From Sapria himalayana (lineage: Eukaryota; Streptophyta; Magnoliopsida; Malpighiales; Rafflesiaceae), in NCBI GenBank assembly GCA_029783825.1, contig JAREIK010000385.1, positions 4,632,501 through 4,696,500 on the forward strand: a DNA stretch of 64,000 bases, given 5' to 3'. Positions 25,032 through 37,906 of this stretch are shown here, one piece after another. How positions within the stretch are numbered: position 1 is the stretch's first letter; each line of letters starts with the position of its first letter. Under the pieces are notes generated by a model, which searched no databases, had not been told where the DNA came from, and saw only the letters and a program-made list of their open reading frames with translations. The translations under genes were made by a program, and so were the position numbers.

Positions 25032-26779
25032 TCAATTATCATTTTGAAATGCTAATTCTCTTAATTAATGTTTCTCTTTATTCCTCATTTTTTCTACTTA
25101 TAGTTTGTGTGCTAGACAATGCCTCATTCCCCACTATCTTTTTTCTACTTGTTTCTTCCAAAATTTTGGCTTCGAACCTTTAATGTGAACAAGATAACTA
25201 GCAAAAGATAACAAATAGCATAAAATATTACTATTAGAATGATTTATTATAAAAAAAACATATGTGGATGAAGGTGAGGATGGTTAATCTTATCCATGAG
25301 AAATAGAGATGGAAGCACATTTTAAATTTTCATTGGACATGAGGATAACCATTATAAGAGGCTATATGCATTGATAAGGCTCAATTCATCAATGATGTCC
25401 CATGTAGAGGCATATTAGGCAAGCATTATGACATATATATCTTATGAGTTAGTTTCATACATCATATGTCATAAAGATCAAGAATTGATATGGTTTGGAA
25501 GCATTTATCCTTTCAGCTTCATAAGTATCATACTCACATAACGGCATACAATGGGGTATTATTCATTATATTATAACATATGATTCCTATTTGGTATTTT
25601 ATTTGTCAAACATTCAGTGTATTTTGGTGATTGATAATTATATGTATATGTGGAAATGTGACAAATATGTATTAATTTCATATTTTTTAGTATTTTGGAG
25701 AACTTTGATTAATAGTTATGAAATTGACATTTTTTTGGAGGTGTTTAGTACATGAGACAAATTTACAAGTCCTTTTTAGTTTAAATCTACATTCTTGGCT
25801 GAAACATTATATAAATGGTCATTGGAAAAATTTTATATGCTACAATACTTTTCTCATGTTAGCATATTCTTTACAATGTGCAGTACATTCTCATTGGTTG
25901 TGATATTAACAAAAAGTTACAATTATACCTAGCTCATAAAATTTTAATGGTTGCAACATTAATTTACTATCACAAAAACTAAGTTTCTCTCTAGTACTCA
26001 AGGTCATAGTTAATTTTATAAATATGCAACTTTATCTATATATATGCTCAATAGACTTGAGTTAAAGTCTCTATTTTTTTCATAAAGCCACGGTTTCTGA
26101 GATATAGAAAACTAAAAAGTCACAATTACTTATGCCAAAGCTCTGATAATTATTTAAAGGTATGACTTTTATGTCACTAAATATTATAAAGGATATTACT
26201 TGAGTGTGATAATTTTCAAGGCTACAACTATTGTCCTCAAAGAAAGATATAGGCATAAGTTATAAACATAAACTAAGTGCAAGCATTATGACCCTTTACC
26301 AATGTCCCAATCACATACATATCAAGAAGGATGAATAGCTAATGTCGCAACCTCCACAAAGCACAATGATCTATTATGTTCTTATTTTAGGAGCATCAAA
26401 TAGCATCTCAAAATTAAGTGGTGTAATTATTATTGAATTTGTTGAGACGTTCTAAGAAGACTTTTCACATTTGTTCATAAAAATTTGGATTTTATTTTGA
26501 AACAACACTATGCATACGAGATCACCAATAAAAGGGAAAATAATCATTTAAAGATGGAGTCATAATACATGAATCTATCACTTGTAAAAGTAGTCAATAT
26601 TTTATGTTCAATGGATCTTCAAGTACTCTCAATGTTTGTTAACATTATTTATTATATTCATATGTTGGATAAATCAAGTAGCATCTAAAAACAAGTGATA
26701 CCATCATTAGTTAATTTTTGGACTTGTTCTAGGAAAAGTTTTCATGTTTGTTACATGGTTAAGTGTTAATGGTTTGCAT

Positions 26780-27560
26780 CATACTTGATTCTTCCAACAA
26801 AAGTAGTATCAAAACCATATATCAAAAATATGCTAACTAGACAAGAGGAGTTAAAAGAATAACAAAAAATTTATTGCAAATGGGTTTCATAGAACATAGC
26901 AAATCTTTTTGAGATACTCTCATATTATTTGTCAAAAATCTTATATATAAAGCTGATATATTTGATCAACTTTAGTAAGTAAAATAATTTTCTAAAATGA
27001 TTTATATTTTAGTTATCATCGGTTACAAATTAGAACAAAGTTTTTTTAGAAAATAACATATAGATAAAAATATGAGCACTAGGAAATTCTAAAGGCATCC
27101 TTTATTATAATAAACTTGTGAACTTAAAAGAACAAAAAAAAACTTAAAAACTTTATTATTTTGATAAATCTACTTTATTTAGTAATTATATTTTGTGAGA
27201 AATGTCTTTGCATATTGAAAGAATAACCCACAAAGTGCTCAATGAGTCAATGACTAAGAATGATATGAAAAACTACAAAAATTTATTTGATATTATTTAT
27301 ATGTAAAGTTTTTTAAGCAAGAGTTCAAGTTGGATAGCATGATATTTTTAAATGATATGTCATTTAAAAACACTATTCAAAAAAAAAAAACAATCCCATA
27401 ACAAACAAGACCAACTATGATAATGAAGATCAAATATTTCATAGGTTTAGTTTGATGCAATTGCAATCATCATTTTGTGAAAACTTTTTTCTCATGTTGA
27501 AGTATCTTGATGAAACTAAGATGAAAAGTTAATAAGAATTTCAGGTTCAAATAAATTCAA
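26780..27560 (+). pseudogene. Ty3/gypsy RT-RNase H relic in spacer
   Basis: Plus-strand translation with stops gives MGFIEHSKS (about 26,880), then DLYFSYHRLQIRTKFF (about 26,998-27,045) matching the RT block DLRSGYHQLRI, then a KYEH segment matching RYGHYEF. Near 27,430 a YFIGLV...HHFVK block matches the SFLGLAGYYRRFV connection to RNase H. This is a different gypsy lineage from gypsy-1, -2 and -3. A paralogue lies at 55,240-55,800. Inactive. Confidence 0.75.
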
Positions 27561-27831
27561 ATGCATAAAATAAATAATTAATTTTTAATAATAACAATTA
27601 CAATAATAAGAATAAATTGTTTCATTGAAGTACAAAAAAAATTCAAACAAAATGATTGTTGATGAAATATAAAGGTCTAGGCTAGACACTATAATCTTAG
27701 AATTTGAAAAAAAAAACATTTAAATTATTTTGATAGATAACTTTCTTGGCTTTGCCTAACTAAAAATCAAATGGAAAAAAAACATGGGGTGGTTGATGAT
27801 CCCTACATGAGGGAATGAGTCGGACTAGAGA

Positions 27832-27905
27832 TAGAGGTGTCAAAAAGGTACACTAGATTGAGTCATATGCCAATCCATTTGACCTAGCCCATTTTGGCAC
27901 CTCTA
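27832..27905. mobile_element. Miniature hAT element, 74 bp
   Basis: Starts TAGAGGTGTCAAAAAGG. Its opposite strand starts TAGAGGTGCCAAAATGGG. The left flank ACTAGAGA is kept and the right flank is mutated. The paralogue at 55,837-55,911 keeps ACTAGAGA perfectly on both sides, so the insertion predates duplication of the module. Confidence 0.82.
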
Positions 27906-28141
27906 ATGAGAAGTGGTATCGTGCAAACTTTTCGGTCCATGAGGTGTTATTGTGAAATTTGTATGTGAAATTGGTGAAAAATTAAAATCTAAATTTTATG
28001 TAAATCAAAAAAATTTATTAGTACTTTATAAGTTTGTTTTAGATAAATGTTAATTAAAAATAGAGCACATAAATAAATGTAACATTTGATTGTTTTATAC
28101 TCAATGTTTTTAATTGATTTTAGTTTTGAAATAAACACTTC

Positions 28142-28167
28142 ATATATATATATATATATATATATAT
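28142..28167. repeat. TA dinucleotide microsatellite
   Basis: About 13 TA units. The paralogue near 56,150 has only a short TATATA, so the run expanded after duplication. Confidence 0.9.
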
Positions 28168-28420
28168 TATTATAAAATCAAAAATAGTATGTATATTGAT
28201 CGCATAGTTGAGAATTACTTTTGATAGGTAATTCAATATATATTTTTTGGTAGATATCAAAAAATACACACACATAACTCACATCCATTACCCACAAAAT
28301 AATTGAAAAAACTACCCCTAAATTTTAGTATTTGTAAAAAAGAATATCAAACTCATAACAAATTGAAACTTGGTGTTCTCAAACATATAAATCCTAAAAT
28401 ACCCTTAATTAATTTTTACT

Positions 28421-28507
28421 CCCCTTTCCTCTTGCCCCTCCCCTATAAAACATGCCCCTCACACTCTCCCCTGTAACTCGCCCCTCGCCCTCTCCCCTCT
28501 CCCTCTC
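28421..28507. repeat. C-rich pyrimidine tract
   Basis: CCCCTCCCC, GCCCCTCACAC and CGCCCCTCGCCC runs, similar in style to the heptamer array at 24,741-24,810. Absent from the paralogous module at 56.2-56.7 kb, so it came with a later insertion or expansion. Confidence 0.8.
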
Positions 28508-28810
28508 CATCAAGGTTGAGGGGCTCGCTGGAGCACCTCGACCTCCTCCCACAAGCTCCATCGAACAGCTCGGTCAAGCTCCTGGTCTAGCTCCATGGAG
28601 ATGAGCTACTAGAGTTCGATGGGAGCCCATCAAACTCCATGGAGACGAGCTCTTGGAGCTCGACCATGAGGTCGAAGAAAGCCCGCCAAGCTCCATGGAG
28701 ACAAGCTCTTGGAACTAACCCATGAACTCCATGCAACTCCTTGTCGAGCTCCAGCGTCTCCTAGTTGAGCTCCATGTATCTCATAGAGCTACATGGAGCG
28801 AACATGAACT
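28508..28810. repeat. GC-rich minisatellite of CTCCATGGAG/GAGCTC units
   Basis: An island of roughly balanced GC in very AT-rich DNA. CTCCATGGAGA followed by GAGCT or AAGCT recurs near 28,592, 28,638 and 28,692, with further AGCTCCATG and GAGCTCTTGGA pieces. CTCCATGGAG is itself a perfect 10-base palindrome, as are the many AGCT and GAGCTC words, so the single strand could fold. All frames contain stops. Absent from the paralogue at 56.3-56.65 kb. Confidence 0.75.
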
Positions 28811-29810
28811 CCATCTATTTAGTTACGTGCATCAATGTAGAGTTCACCTAAAATCTATTAGTTATGAGTTTGGTGTACTTGTTTTGAAAAATATATAAAC
28901 TTTGGTTATTTTTTTCAAATATTGTTTGGGGAGTAGACCAAAACACAATTCCCCCTTAAATTGGTCATGTCTCATACTAGTTCGAGTCATAATCTAGCCA
29001 TGGATGGGTGCTCATGATCCATGATCGAGCACATGTAGCTAGCACAGAGAGAAAGGGCATGTGTCATGCTCGAGACATAACAAAGGGCATGATTCACCAC
29101 CCGACACATAACCTCTGACCCAACCCACATTTTTTTAACATAATGAATATCCAACTATTGTGCTAACCATGAGGAATAATTTTAATAATAGATATCTTTT
29201 TAAAGTAACCAGACTATTCATGAAGAATATAGTGAACCCTTTGGGTATTCGACAAATCACTATCATTGATCACACTTATAAATTTACAAATTCATTATAG
29301 ATGAAACAATTCAAGTTAACTATATTAAATTTAAGTTGTGATACTAGTATTCATCCACTACCAATAAATAAACTTGTGTAAAAAAATGCCCCATCATAAG
29401 ATATACATGTCATAAATGATTGCCCAATATGCCTCTACATGGGACATCATTGATGAATTGAGCCTTATCAATGCATAGAGCCTCTTATTATGGTTATCCT
29501 CATGCTCAATGAAAATTTAAAATGTGCCCCCATCTCTATTACACATGGATAAGATTAATCATCCTCACCTTCATCTACATATGTTCTTTTTTATAATAAA
29601 TCATTCTGATAGTAACATTTTATGCTATTAGTTATCTTTTGCTAGTTCTCTTGTTCTCATCAAAGGTTTGAAGCCAAAATGTTTGAAGAAACAAGTAGAA
29701 AAAAGATAGTGGGGAATGAGTCATTGTCTGGCACACAAACTAGAAGTAGAAAAAATGGGAATAAAGGTAAATATTAATTAAGAGAATCAGCATTTCACAA
29801 TGATAATTGA

Positions 29811-30162
29811 GCTGATTATTTTTTGTGGCACCCACCAAAAAATAATAATGACAAAAAAAGATCTAAAAATTTAATGTTAAAAAAAATACATCAAAACATA
29901 AAATATTTAATAAAAATACCTAAAATTATAAACATTATTTTGATCTCCTGCATAATATCACCTATTTTCAAAAAAAAAAAAAATTAAGGGTTGTTTTTGA
30001 ATTCAAAAACTACTCTTTCGAATTAGAAAATCATTTTCAAATTTGAAAAGTAATTTCGAAAATTACTTTTTTGAAAAGTTATATATATATATATATATAG
30101 GTTATATACATGTTTGTGTTTATAGGTTATATACATGTTCGTGTTTATTATTTATTTATGTG

Positions 30163-30211
<49 letters not shown>

Positions 30212-30253
30212 GTGTGTGTGTGTATATTTATATATGTATATATACATGCTATG

Positions 30254-30303
<50 letters not shown>

Positions 30304-30412
30304 AATAACACACACACACTATTTTCAGATATAAAAAAATGAAATGAAAACCACATTTCAAAATTTTTTAAAAATATTAATTTTAGTTGGCACACTAAAA
30401 CATAATTTTTTC
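29811..30412. mobile_element. TIR element inside unit E (copy C)
   Basis: Left end ...GATTATTTTTTGTGGCACCC; opposite-strand right end AAAAAATTATGTTTTAGTGTG. The interior holds the long compound microsatellite at 30,079-30,318. Confidence 0.58.
30079..30318. repeat. Compound TA/TG/CA microsatellite
   Basis: TA run, a twice-repeated GGTTATATACATGTT...GTGTTTAT unit, TATATG runs, about 13 TG units, a second long TA run and a CA run. Both ORFs over it are repeat artefacts. Confidence 0.93.
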
Positions 30413-31149
30413 ATTATAATTTCTACAAATGAAATACATGATCATCATTGATTTTGATAATTAATTTAAACTAACATTATTGATACTATTATTGATCTAA
30501 ACCATCAACATAGTAAAAAAAAATGAAGGTAAGTTTTAAATGAATATCCATTTTACTCTTGAAGAAAATATATTAATTAATGAAATATGACAATTCTCCT
30601 AGAGAAACTAATTAAATTACAATTTTTTGAAATCTTCAATTCTAAATTCAATTTTGATTAGAAAAAACACTAAGGTGTACAAGATATTTCATCAAAATCA
30701 ACTCATAAACTAACACTTCTATGAGGTTCAACCCTTCTGAGAGAACAAAAGAAAAGATTATTTGGTATAAAAAATAATTATCAATAATGCATACGAATAT
30801 GATAACATTTTTTATTTTTGGCAAATTATAAATGCCTTTTATCCAACAAAACTATATTTGAGCATTTAAAAAAATCAATTGGAGCACCAAGTAGTTAGAA
30901 AGTTGTATTTTTTTAATAAAATATTTACAAAAAAAAAACATATTTACGTTTTGGTATATGTTTTTGTTTAATAACAAAAACATATTTATGTTTTTTTTTC
31001 CAATGCACATAATATATTGAAAAAAAATATTTTTTTAATATATTATTTAATACATTTCATGAATAGTTGTCCAAAAATATTTCATGAACAATGCTTTCGC
31101 AAAAATGAAATGCTAGTCACAAAAGAAAAACATTTTATAAAACACACAC

Positions 31150-31151
31150 AC

Positions 31152-31192
<41 letters not shown>
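31150..31192. repeat. CA/TA microsatellite
   Basis: ACACACACACA followed by about 18 TA units in unit E. Confidence 0.9.
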
Positions 31193-31194
<2 letters not shown>

Positions 31195-31991
31195 CTTTAT
31201 TTTAATAAATACATTTTTCCTAAGAAAATATTGTTCATGTTTCAAAAACAATATTGAGAACATTGTCTTTGAAAAAAATATTTTTTTAATATATTAATGG
31301 TATTTTTGTTATAATGCAAAACTTGATCAAAATGTAAATATTTTTGAATTTAGCGTATTTTTTAAATTTTTTAAAGATGGGATCAATACATAAATATTTT
31401 TATTTTGGGATCCCAAAACATAATTTTAACAAATTAAAATGTACAAACATTGAAAAGCAAAAAAAAAATTATTTTAAAATAATAATATTTATTTTATTCA
31501 ATGAAAAATATTGTAAAGAAGTAAAATATAATAAATTAATGATATAATACATGAAACAACTCATATCAATATAAATTAGAAAAATTATGTAAGTGGGCCC
31601 TAAAATAAAAATATTTAATAAAAAACATTCCAAGTGTTCGAATTTTCTTTAAAAAATATATCAAAACTAAAAAAATTATGTTCAGACCCCTTAAAAGTAG
31701 AAACCTAAAATTATTAATACCCAGTTAAAAATTTTTAAAAAGTAAAAAAAAATTGTATTTTCAAAAACATAAAACATATAATATATATATATATATATAT
31801 GAATGTTTTTTGAAAATTTATACATAGTATATATGCTTTTTGAAAAACATATATAATGTATTTTCAAAAAAACATATACAATATTTTTTTTGTTTTTTAA
31901 AATGCGGATAAGTATATTTTTAGGTTTCTCTTTTTTGATTGCACCAAAGAATATATATTTTAAAATTTCAAAAATATTATATATATGCATA

Positions 31992-33328
31992 TGTTGGGGA
32001 TTTGGTAATTCAATACTTATGTCAATATTGCTTATAGATTAAAATTGTTTTATTATAATCATATTTTTGTCAACGTTACAGGAAGATACATACCTTAAGC
32101 TTTGCTTGGCCAGATGTACTTTTCTCATATGTGCATAGTTTCATAGAAATGTGAGGAATACAATGATGTGCAGTGAATTAGTGTCGTTGAACTGATGTCT
32201 TATAATCTATATTCTCAAAATTGAAACCGAACATTAATTCACATTTAAATTAGCCCATTCGATTTCCTATAATTTTAAGAATAAATTTGTTTATTATAAA
32301 TTAAAATATGCATAATCATAATCAAATTTTATGAAAATTAATTAATTTGATTTATTAGTCAAATTAAATTATTTAATTACAATCAAATTAATTATTTGAA
32401 CTACATATACATATTTTAAAAAACAAAAACCTTAAGATTTATTTTATTGCTTCTAGCAAAGGCTTGGAATGGACCCAAACCTGAATAAGATATTGAGTTT
32501 CTAATAATATATAAGTAATACCACTACATAATTATAATTTAACCCCATCACTTATTCAAAATATATCATACCTTTTGTTACTTATAATCAATTAAACTTC
32601 CTTTGTTAAGATAATAGATACACATTGATTAAATCAAATCACTAATAAAATAAATCAATTAACTTCTAATTATTTTCTTGATACTTTCTACTTAACTTTT
32701 TTGAATTAATGGAATAAAATCCACTTGTATGGATTATAGATATCAAAATTTATAAGCTTACTAAAGGGGGTGTCATCAACCCTTTTGATAGGACTGGGAT
32801 ATTATCAGTAATTAATATTCACTATATGATTGATAAAGTTATTTAATTCACAAAGTTCTAAAATCAATTTATAGACTATATTTTTAAGAATAAAAACAAC
32901 TATTAAAAGCACATGTAAATAATAATTACTTTAAGAATATGAGTAATAGTGCTTAAATTAACTACAATGTATTTTATTTTATAAGTTAGTACAAAATAAT
33001 TACACCATGTTGGTCCTATTTGTTATACTTAAGTGTATTAAAACTATAAGTTAGAACTTTACCATTGATTATAGTCAAGATCGACTCACTGAAATCGAGT
33101 ACTACAATCGTATCGATGGGGGGGGGGGGGGGGGGGGGGGGCTATTTAATTGAATCTAGATTGTGTAAGCTAATCTATATATACTGAAATATCCACAAGC
33201 AGAATAAAGGATAAAAGTATTTTTTCACAATTTAGCTTACTATAAAAATACATTTTAATTAAAATAACAAAAGGATACAAATCAAGAAAATAATCATAAA
33301 TAACTTTTAGTATAAATCAATTCCAATA
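31992..33328 (-). mobile_element. Solo copia LTR, right arm
   Basis: Mirror of 22,084-23,450. On the plus strand it begins TGTTGGGGATTTGG and ends ATTCCAATA. Flanks GCATA (31,987-31,991) and GTACA (33,329-33,333) are one substitution each from GTATA, the complement of the TATAC duplication kept in the left arm, as expected after independent mutation. Confidence 0.83.
33118..33141. repeat. 24-base poly-G run
   Basis: An uninterrupted G run follows TATCGAT in the right solo LTR. The left-arm equivalent (about 22,320-22,332) has only a short C-rich TACCCCTCC segment, so this is an arm-specific expansion. The exact length could be affected by sequencing. Confidence 0.9.
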
Positions 33329-35986
33329 GTACAAACAATATAAACATTGATTTTATATATTTTAGTAAAATATTTTATTGAGCAACCCACTTAAACACTA
33401 ATTCTTGAACTCAAAGCTCCTTTGAGAAAAATTTCATTTAACTTTCATCGAGTGTGGGTGGATAAAATTGGAAAAGAAACATTGCACGAAGTCAATGAAT
33501 GGTATGAGGCAATTTTAAAATTTGCCTAATATTTTGCGAATGAATCTTCAAGATTATTCAACCTTTAATTAACTTGAGTGTTGATATCTTTGTTCTTTAC
33601 CAAAAAAAAAATTCTAATAAATGACTTAAATTCATAATGACCTACTCCACTGGTGAAGATTGTTCATGAGTTTGGATGCTTGAATGAAATTTAACTTGAT
33701 TGTTCCTTCATTCAAAGAAATAAAATATTCTCTAGCAATAGGATGATGTTTAGTGTAATGTCAATTTTTATTGTTTTATTCAATTCAAACCTCTTGATAT
33801 TTTGACTAGATAATTCAAGAAGTCAAGAGTTGTATTCTAAATCTCACTCATAAAATATTTATCGCATGTCATTTCTAATAATTATTTAATAATTGGGTGA
33901 CTCACTTCATAAAAATAATTCACTAACATCTCTGTATCAAATCTATGACATGAGTAAAATTCTATGACATTCATATATCCACCTTAATATGCATTATATA
34001 TTTTTTTCGATATCCACAAATTTGTTTTAAACATGCACACAATTTTTTATTCTCTAAGGTCATAAAGTTTATGATTTTTCTTTATCGCTTATTTTTTCAA
34101 TAATGGTTCATGCCATATTTGATCGCATACTCTAGAATTTTTGCAAGGCATTACCAACACATTTCCAATTTTTTTCTATTTTCTTTGTTGGAAGAGTTTG
34201 TGGCAACTTGCTTTTTACATGCTTTTCGTTCCCTTGTTTCCATTGCAAATTGCAAGTGTACTACGAATCATCCTTCAAGCTTATTTAAGAGATAAAATTT
34301 TTCAAACCACTAGAAATTTATACTAAAACAAATATATAAAAATATAGGACCCTTTATTTACAAACTAGATTAATTATGAATAACTACTTCTCAAAAGTGT
34401 CTAATCTAGGAAAAAAATCACATCATAAACATATTTATTAGTCGTAATCAACTATGGTTTATATATTATACCTATTTAATTTATTTGTTCTAGGATGATA
34501 GCATATAAATTTATACATAAAAATAAATAAAATTTTAGCAAAATATTATTTTTCCATGTATGCTGCCATAATATAACAAAGAATTATTTTTTATAATTAT
34601 CTTAAAAATCAATTATTGATATATGTTTTAAAAAATTTTTATTAGATAGAAGTGTAGATGTCATTGATAAGTTCCATGAGAATAATTAAACTATTTCACT
34701 ATATAAAATTTTATTATTAAACACAATTTAATAACTTATGATGAACAATCATTATTGTTGATGTTTTTGCCAAAATATTTGGTGACTTAAATGTCATTAT
34801 TGCTTAAACACAATCCAAATTTTGTTTTTCATTATGCTTGATTATTTTTAGTTAATGTGAGATAACATGCATTTGATGCTGATGAGGTAATCAACTAAGC
34901 TCATGTTACTAACTTGTTGGGAATAAAAAAAAAAACAAGCCAAAATATTATCTATAAATAATTGAAACGAATTCAACAAAAATTTTGAAATTTTAACTAT
35001 ATGATGGCAATATTAGCATACATGTAGATTAATTTTGAGTAATTTTTTCTTTATTTTCAAACTATAATGTTGTTTCAATTACAATGAAAACTATTACTTG
35101 CATGTCACTACCAATGTTATTTTTTTTGCTTGTGAGTTGTTAGCAGTTGAAGTTATATGTGAAAATAAATTAACTTTAAGAACATATTGTATATCATTGT
35201 ATTAATCCCAATTTTAATTTTGAAATATATTTTTAAAAGTTTTAGTATACATAAAATATTATACAAATGTGATTAACATGTTTTGTTAAGCTACAATGTT
35301 AATGTCATAGATGAATTTTAGTTAGAATTTGCTAATATGTCTTAGGAAATTGTTGCCCATTTAATGGAGTCAAGAATATATTTTATGAAGTCATGAATAA
35401 ACTATGGTGTCGTGATTTTAAGTCCGTGACTAGACTAAATATAGAACATTTATTAAGGAGTCTTGCCTTGCTTTGTGTAACACAAATGGAGACTATCTTT
35501 TGAGTTATGACTCAACTTAAACTGTAATATGTACTATGGTGTCGTGATCCTATTTTTTGGTATCATGACATCAGTATAGTTTTGACCTATTATATGCGAT
35601 TGTGACTAATAAGTGAAGGATTCAAGTCATGACATATTTTCTAGGGTCATGATATGAATGAAGTCGTTACATGCTGAGTGTAGTTGCAACATAGGACCCA
35701 AGCATTAGAGGTTTTTTACTCCACTATATAAAGTCTTGTACAAAAGTATAATAATGATGAATGATATAAGTGATGTGCCAAAAAGCATGAATAGAATGAA
35801 AATGCCCTTCTCTCATCTTTTTTATTTGATAGTGTGTTTCTTCTAGGAGAGTTTGATTCTCTCCTATTTAAAACCCTAAATCAACATAATGGAATCCTTG
35901 CACCTAATTAGGACATAAGTGTTAGAGATTGTGTTGCTAAGTGTTAGATCCCAAAATGAAGGAGAACCATGTGAAAATCACGCTTA
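33329..35986. other. Right-arm mirror of 19,480-22,083
   Basis: Contains the mirror of the weak copia RNase H tail (about 33,590-33,860), AT-rich unassigned DNA, and a CATGAC array at about 35,350-35,700. Two overlapping 61-codon ORFs at 34,110-34,326 differ in frame and content from the mirror ORF and are unlikely to be genes. Confidence 0.4.
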
Positions 35987-35998
35987 GCTCTCATACCA
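35987..35998 (-). other. Met-tRNA primer-binding site, right arm
   Basis: Minus strand TGGTATGAGAGC, one base from TGGTATCAGAGC. Mirror of 19,468-19,479. Confidence 0.55.
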
Positions 35999-36115
35999 AA
36001 CCATTAGAATTTTAGAAGGTGAATATCATCACAATGCAATAATGCCTCCAATGCAAAGAAAGAATATGAGGTTCCCAACATCACATCCCTCCAAACCATG
36101 CATAATTAGGACTAT

Positions 36116-37906
36116 TACTTTGTCATGATATATATTGATATTGTTATCTACAAAAATAATTAAGACTATCACTTTACTAGATTATTGCTTTAGCAAAAAA
36201 GTATGTATGATTTGCTCTATTAAAGGCAACATTTCTTTATAGCTTAGTATCGACCAAATCTTGTAAGGGGTGATTGCTTTTACTTTCATCATGTCTTTTG
36301 TAGCTTGCAAACTACTCTATCTTTTCTTGTTTCCGAGTACCTAAGTAAAATTTTCATAAAAATTTTTTTCTTCTAAATTCCAATGGAGGAATTATACTTC
36401 TTTACATCAAATTTGTATATTGGCCAATCTAAATTTGCTACAAGAGATAATAAAACTTTAACATTATTAAGTTATACTACTGGTGGGAACATTTTTTGAT
36501 GATCTATCTCATATGTTTGTATGTGCCTCTTTATCACATGCCTTACTTTTTAACTGTGAGTGAATCCACCAACATTATATTTAATGAAGACAAGCCATTT
36601 TCACCTTATTAATTCCTTTCAACTGGGTATTGAGACCAACCTCCACTTCTCATTTGTTTTGCAAGTCCTTTAGTTTTTCTTTTATCACTTGACTCCATTG
36701 CTGTTCAAGTAACATCTCTTGTATGTTTTGAGGAATGTAATCAAAGGATAGTTTATGTGCAAAGGCCTTGATTGGTTGGGAGATCTTGAGTAGACACATA
36801 GTTGACAATATGATATCTGCATCTTCTATTTTACACTTCCATAAAGTATCTGCTTGGTGATTTTCCATGGTTATGTTTGAAAGAGAATACATATTGCACA
36901 TTACAATTCATGTTAACAATAAAAAAGAATATGATAGAAAAACTTACCTCAATGAAAGGGAACTATCACTTATTGCTGAATCACTTGATGCCATATCACT
37001 TATAAGTGTTGGTGTTTAATTACATGTCAAGTTACGTAGTTCTTCAAGTGTTGGTTCTCCTATTATTGGAGGGTATTCTTTAGATAACCATATTTCATTA
37101 TTTCTATCATGATATTGTTTTGAGTCATCTCTTCATTCAATCCATGTTGTTGCTAGCCAATTCACCTCTTTATTTCAAAGTTGCATGAAAGAGATGATTT
37201 TATTGAAGGTGATAGGTAGAAAGTCTTTCCTCCGAGAAAGGTTATGTCCATGGTGATGTATGTTTGTTTAGATGATAAGTGAAAACACCTATACCTTTCT
37301 AATACCAGAGCATATCACAAGAAGAGATATCAGATTATTGATGGTTGAAACTTCATTCTTTGATTTTATGGAGATACATTAAAGCAATGCATCCAAAGAT
37401 TCAGAAAAAGAGTATTAACACATGTGTTCTAAATGACAATACTTGTCATGTATTTTAAGATATATTGATTCTTTTTTTTTCTGCAATATCATTTTGCTAA
37501 GGCATTTTAGCAGATGAGGTTTCATGAATGATGCTATGACATTAAAAGTAAGCCTGAGGTTTTCTATTTATATATTCACTTCCAACATTAGTACTAAGGG
37601 CCTTGGGCTTTGCTAAAAATTATGTTTTAATCATTACATCAAATGATTGAAATCCACTAGGCAATACATCTTTCCATTTAAATATATGCAACCATGTCAT
37701 TCGAGTGTAGTAATTAAGAAAAATTATAAATTATATATTTTTACATGGTCTAATAACAGGAGAATGTCTCCATACATCCAAATGGATTAAAGAAAATATA
37801 AGTTTCTTTTTGATTGACTTAAGAGGTATGGATCCCTATGAAACCAAAAACTATACTTTTGAACCAAGATTTAAAATTCTAGATTATACAAATTTTAGAG
37901 AGCAAA
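36116..37906 (-). pseudogene. Copia-3 integrase-RT relic, right arm
   Basis: Mirror of 17,560-19,350. The best-preserved frame (36,901-36,650) encodes KISQPIKAFAHKLSFDYIP followed by a block ending KEKLKDLQNK, the start of the copia RT region. Integrase remnants with LIHLDVWR-like sequence lie near 37,790. Reading frames are broken at different places from the left arm, so neither copy was maintained after duplication. Confidence 0.8.

Larger units (their letters stand above)
11063..25445 (+). repeat. Left arm of a ~33-kb imperfect palindrome
   Basis: This 14.4-kb segment is collinear, in reverse complement, with 29,398-43,909. Anchors checked by eye: 11,521-11,576 with 43,391-43,450; 14,091-14,100 with 41,067-41,076; 16,621-16,640 with 38,821-38,840; 18,481-18,505 with 36,961-36,985; 21,391-21,410 with 34,048-34,067; 23,171-23,190 with 32,244-32,263; 24,563-24,580 with 30,823-30,840; 25,401-25,416 with 29,427-29,442. 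Sampled stretches differ at roughly one position in ten to fifteen, so the arms are diverged copies. The outer breakpoint falls inside copia-2. Relative to the right arm, it lacks about 0.4 kb equivalent to 30,413-30,805. Confidence 0.92.
23451..25445 (-). repeat. Unit E, copy B (inverted)
   Basis: Reverse complement of the unit seen at 3,455-5,769, 29,255-31,991 and 61,005-62,760. GGTGCTCCAAC near 24,513 and AGGCATTTATAATTT near 24,566 pair with the direct copies. It ends at about 25,445, where the palindrome spacer begins. It is shorter than copy C because about 0.4 kb is missing next to the TIR element. Confidence 0.8.
25446..29254 (+). repeat. Palindrome spacer module M, copy 1
   Basis: Direct paralogue of 54,000-56,848. 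Shared landmarks: TATCATACTCACATAA-like words near 25,527 and 54,066; the gypsy RT relic; the small hAT element (27,832-27,905 and 55,837-55,911); and a TAGCTAGCACA word near 29,036 and 56,738. It holds no intact gene. The left edge meets the inverted unit E of the left arm. The right edge runs directly into unit E copy C. Confidence 0.82.
29255..31991 (+). repeat. Unit E, copy C
   Basis: Direct copy of the E unit. Its first 270 bp (GATCACACT...TTAAGTTGTGATACTA) match copy D at 61,030-61,110, and from about 29,526 it also matches copy A at 3,455. Its outer part, from 29,398, is the innermost part of the right palindrome arm. It ends at the solo LTR at 31,992. Confidence 0.82.

Noticed and set aside
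30043..30342. Two long ORFs rich in Tyr-Ile and Cys-Val repeats
   Set aside because: They read through TA, TG and CA microsatellites; composition follows the repeats.
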